A DNA stretch of 16,695 nucleotides from Halieaceae bacterium (GTDB lineage Bacteria > Pseudomonadota > Gammaproteobacteria > Pseudomonadales > Halieaceae), in assembly GCA_002705465.1 (NCBI GenBank), contig PAGS01000019.1:1-16695 (forward strand), written 5' to 3'. Positions 15,314-16,695 of this stretch are shown here, piece after piece. The notes under the pieces were generated by a model, which saw only the letters and a list, made by a program, of their open reading frames with translations, was not told the origin of the DNA and ran no database searches. The position numbers and the translations under genes are program-made. Position 1 is the stretch's first letter, and each line of letters starts with the position of its first letter.

Positions 15314-16695
15314 ATGTTTATTTCCACTATGAAGAAGATTTTTGGCACCCGGAACGATCGGGAGCTGAAACGAATGGGCAAGGTTGTCGCTCGCATCGGC
15401 GCGCTTGAGGAGACGATGCAAGCGCTGTCAGACGACGCGTTACGTGACAAGACGGTGGAGTTTCGATCGCGTCTTGCAGACGGGGAAAGTCTGGAGCAGA
15501 TGCTGCCCGAGGCGTTTGCAGTGGTCAGGGAAGCGGGCGTCAGGGCGCTGGGGATGCGCCACTTCGACGTGCAATTGATTGGTGGTATGGCGCTTAATGA
15601 CGGCAAAATCGCTGAGATGCGAACGGGTGAGGGTAAAACGCTGGTAGCGACCCTCCCTGCTTACCTCAATGCGCTACCTGATCATAGCGTTCATCTTGTC
15701 ACCGTCAATGATTATCTGGCCAGCAGGGACGCCGCCTGGATGGGGCCGCTTTATGAGTTTTTGGGTTTATCGGTGGGCGTCGTTCGCTCCGGCCATAGTG
15801 CTGAAGAGAAGAAGTTGGCGTACAAGTGTGATGTTGTCTACGGCACAAACAACGAGTTTGGTTTCGATTATCTACGCGACAACATGGCTTTCAGCATGGC
15901 CGATAAAAGCCAGGGAAAGCTGGCTTTTGCCATCGTCGATGAAGTCGACTCGATACTGATCGATGAGGCCAGAACGCCACTCGTTATTTCAGGCGCTGTC
16001 GAGGACAGCTCTGAGCTCTATAAAGCTGTGAATCGACTGATCCCCAAACTCAGCCCAGAGTCGGAGGAACAGGAGGGCGATTTTACCGTCGACGAGAAGC
16101 AACGGAGCATCGAGCTTACGGAAGCCGGCCATGAAAAAGTGGAAGGCATGCTGATTGAGGCTGGATTACTGCAAGCCGATGACTCGCTCTACGCCGCCAC
16201 AAACCTCGGTCTGTTACATCACGTTCACTCCGGTCTGCGAGCGCACGTGCTGTTTCATAAAGATGTTGAATACATTGTTCAGGAAGGTCAGGTGGTGCTC
16301 ATCGATGAGCACACCGGCCGGACAATGCCGGGCAGGCGACTTTCAGAGGGCTTGCATCAGGCGATCGAGGCGAAGGAGGGTGTGAGGATCCAAAGTGAAA
16401 GTCAAACCCTCGCCTCTACAACGTTTCAAAATTTCTTTCGCCTCTACGACAAACTTGCTGGCATGACGGGCACGGCAGATACAGAAGCTTTTGAATTCCG
16501 GCAAATTTATGGTCTCGATTGCGTGGTCATTCCCACCAATGTGCCGATGCGCCGCGATGACTTAAACGATCTGGTGTACCTCACGCGTGAGGAGAAGTTT
16601 GAGGCAATCATTGAGGATGTACGCGCTTGCATCGACAGTGGTGCACCCGTTTTGGTGGGCACAGCCTCTGTGGAGACCTCTGAAGAGCTCTCCCA
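15314..16695 (+). CDS. secA: Preprotein translocase ATPase SecA, N-terminal half (runs off the window)
   Basis: SecA is the motor ATPase that pushes preproteins through SecYEG. The frame is open to the window end: 460 codons plus two bases of a gene that is usually about 900 codons. It aligns with E. coli SecA from residue 1, FGTRND falling at the same position as FGSRND, which supports ATG 15314 over ATG 15329. Visible features are MRHFDVQL (81-88), Walker A MRTGEGKT (102-109), VNDYLASRD (131-139), [18 protein letters not shown] (176-193), the DEAD-type Walker B DEVD (209-212), the preprotein-crosslinking domain from about 228, and [13 protein letters not shown] (383-395). The Shine-Dalgarno is modest (AGTGAG, 15302-15307). 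No secM-like arrest peptide precedes it; the 73-nt gap upstream is too short to hold one. Confidence 0.99.
   Translation, partial: MFISTMKKIFGTRNDRELKRMGKVVARIGALEETMQALSDDALRDKTVEFRSRLADGESLEQMLPEAFAVVREAGVRALGMRHFDVQLIGGMALNDGKIAEMRTGEGKTLVATLPAYLNALPDHSVHLVTVNDYLASRDAAWMGPLYEFLGLSVGVVRSGHSAEEKKLAYKCDVVYGTNNEFGFDYLRDNMAFSMADKSQGKLAFAIVDEVDSILIDEARTPLVISGAVEDSSELYKAVNRLIPKLSPESEEQEGDFTVDEKQRSIELTEAGHEKVEGMLIEAGLLQADDSLYAATNLGLLHHVHSGLRAHVLFHKDVEYIVQEGQVVLIDEHTGRTMPGRRLSEGLHQAIEAKEGVRIQSESQTLASTTFQNFFRLYDKLAGMTGTADTEAFEFRQIYGLDCVVIPTNVPMRRDDLNDLVYLTREEKFEAIIEDVRACIDSGAPVLVGTASVETSEELS

Noticed and set aside
1..16695. Mobile elements, tRNA or rRNA genes, CRISPR arrays, toxin-antitoxin or defence genes
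   Set aside because: I looked for transposase or integrase motifs, repeated spacers and flanking repeats and saw none. The genes are contiguous, intact and uniform in composition, so there is no sign of an accessory island or a new system here.

Overview
This window is a long stretch of a division and cell wall (dcw) cluster followed by the start of secA. Every gene lies on the plus strand. In order: the 3' end of a gene that fits ftsI, then murE, murF, mraY, murD, ftsW, murG, murC, ddl, ftsQ, ftsA, ftsZ, lpxC, an M23 (LytM-type) endopeptidase gene, and the first half of secA. This order, with ddl between murC and ftsQ, lpxC after ftsZ and secA close behind, is that of Gammaproteobacteria. 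The sequences read like the Pseudomonas/Cellvibrio side of the class rather than the enterics, with an M23 peptidase instead of secM before secA. MurE carries the DNPR motif of meso-diaminopimelate-adding enzymes, and LpxC means lipid A, so the cell is diderm with a DAP-type wall. Base composition is moderately GC-rich and even throughout. I see no insertion sequences, phage genes, tRNAs, rRNAs or CRISPR. A marine gammaproteobacterium is a plausible guess but not something the sequence proves.

Layout. Positions 1-11943 hold one extremely compact operon-like block. The ten junctions from ftsI/murE to ftsQ/ftsA either overlap (by 1 to 14 nt) or, at mraY/murD only, leave 4 nt. Translational coupling is therefore likely. 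Three starts are GTG in a GTGA stop/start overlap (ftsW, murG, ddl). For ftsW and ddl the longer possible reading frames run into the upstream gene, and a strong Shine-Dalgarno sequence decides for the GTG. After ftsA the spacing loosens to four real gaps: 68 nt before ftsZ, 111 nt before lpxC, 103 nt before the M23 gene and 73 nt before secA. These gaps hold the only unexplained structure: a hairpin plus T-tract before ftsZ, an 18-codon open frame with a good Shine-Dalgarno between ftsZ and lpxC, and a perfect palindrome and a two-part stem-loop between lpxC and the M23 gene.

How the genes work together. MurC, MurD, MurE and MurF add L-Ala, D-Glu, meso-DAP and D-Ala-D-Ala in turn to UDP-MurNAc. 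Ddl supplies the D-Ala-D-Ala. MraY and MurG make lipid I and lipid II at the inner membrane. FtsW (with FtsI) polymerises and crosslinks lipid II at the septum. FtsQ, FtsA and FtsZ are scaffold, membrane anchor and cytoskeletal ring. LpxC commits UDP-GlcNAc-derived precursor to lipid A, the M23 enzyme probably trims peptidoglycan, and SecA drives protein export.

I looked for a previously undescribed system and did not find one at the gene level. The window is a well-known cluster with intact genes. The items worth a second look are small: the intergenic structures and short frame, the unusual TTG start of the M23 gene, the absence of secM and dciA from this locus, residue changes in conserved FtsW motifs, and an LpxC C-terminus unlike the E. 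coli degradation tag.
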